Shown: one piece after another, positions 5,498 through 5,534 of the stretch
How the letters are laid out: every line of letters starts with the position of its first letter
How positions within the stretch are numbered: position 1 is the stretch's first letter
Source: Alphaproteobacteria bacterium
Lineage (GTDB): Bacteria; Pseudomonadota; Alphaproteobacteria; Sphingomonadales; Sphingomonadaceae
Assembly: GCA_028293055.1 (NCBI GenBank)
Contig: JAQGLD010000120.1
Span: 1-5,534 of the forward strand
Length of the DNA stretch: 5,534 bases
Direction of reading: 5' to 3'
Translations under genes and position numbers: made by a program
Notes under the pieces: generated by a model
Seen by the model: only the letters and a program-made list of their open reading frames with translations
What the model was told of the DNA's origin: nothing
Databases searched by the model: none

Positions 5498-5534
5498 CAC
5501 CCATTACAGGAGTCTCGCGCGCGGGTAGCTCCAC

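Noticed and set aside
5516..5534. A tRNA-like 5' end (GCGCGGG-TA-GCTC) at the right edge
   Set aside because: Only the first bases are present and the position after GCTC is C where tRNAs have A14; without the rest no tRNA can be supported.

Overview
The window is GC-rich, densely coded DNA, most likely from an alphaproteobacterium and perhaps a sphingomonad. The base composition, codon use and alphaproteobacterial form of the tRNA-Gly suggest this. No gene fixes the genus, so the assignment is an inference.

Left part (1-252): the first 19 codons of an unidentified minus-strand gene run off the left edge. A divergent intergenic region of about 195 bp follows. It holds a 7-bp inverted repeat (92-116), a degenerate half-site pair (206-222) and a perfect 18-bp palindrome (237-254) that covers the first two bases of the chrB start codon.

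Centre (253-4522): four plus-strand genes are packed as one probable operon. They are chrB (chromate-responsive regulator), chrA (two-domain CHR chromate efflux pump, ATGA overlap with chrB), an exported protein with a duplicated DUF1259 domain, and a YncE-like beta-propeller lipoprotein that overlaps the gene before it by 4 bp (GTGA). The first two genes are a classic chromate-resistance pair. The last two put a periplasmic and a membrane-anchored envelope protein under the same transcript, in the place where chrC or chrF occur in better known chr operons.

Right part (4523-5534): a minus-strand gene for a small four-helix membrane protein (DUF3147) converges on the chr operon. It diverges from a gene for a CsoR/RcnR-family metal-sensing repressor. 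Between the two start codons lies a perfect 16-bp palindrome of six C and six G flanked by AT, which fits the GC-tract operators of this repressor family. The repressor is followed by a nested inverted repeat and then by a tRNA-Gly(CCC) gene near the right edge.

Taken together, this is a metal and oxyanion stress locus: a ChrB-controlled chromate efflux operon with an envelope extension, next to a separately controlled CsoR-family/DUF3147 pair. The most notable points are the operator-like palindrome on the chrB start, the DUF1259 plus propeller partners of ChrA, and the GC palindrome between DUF3147 and the repressor.
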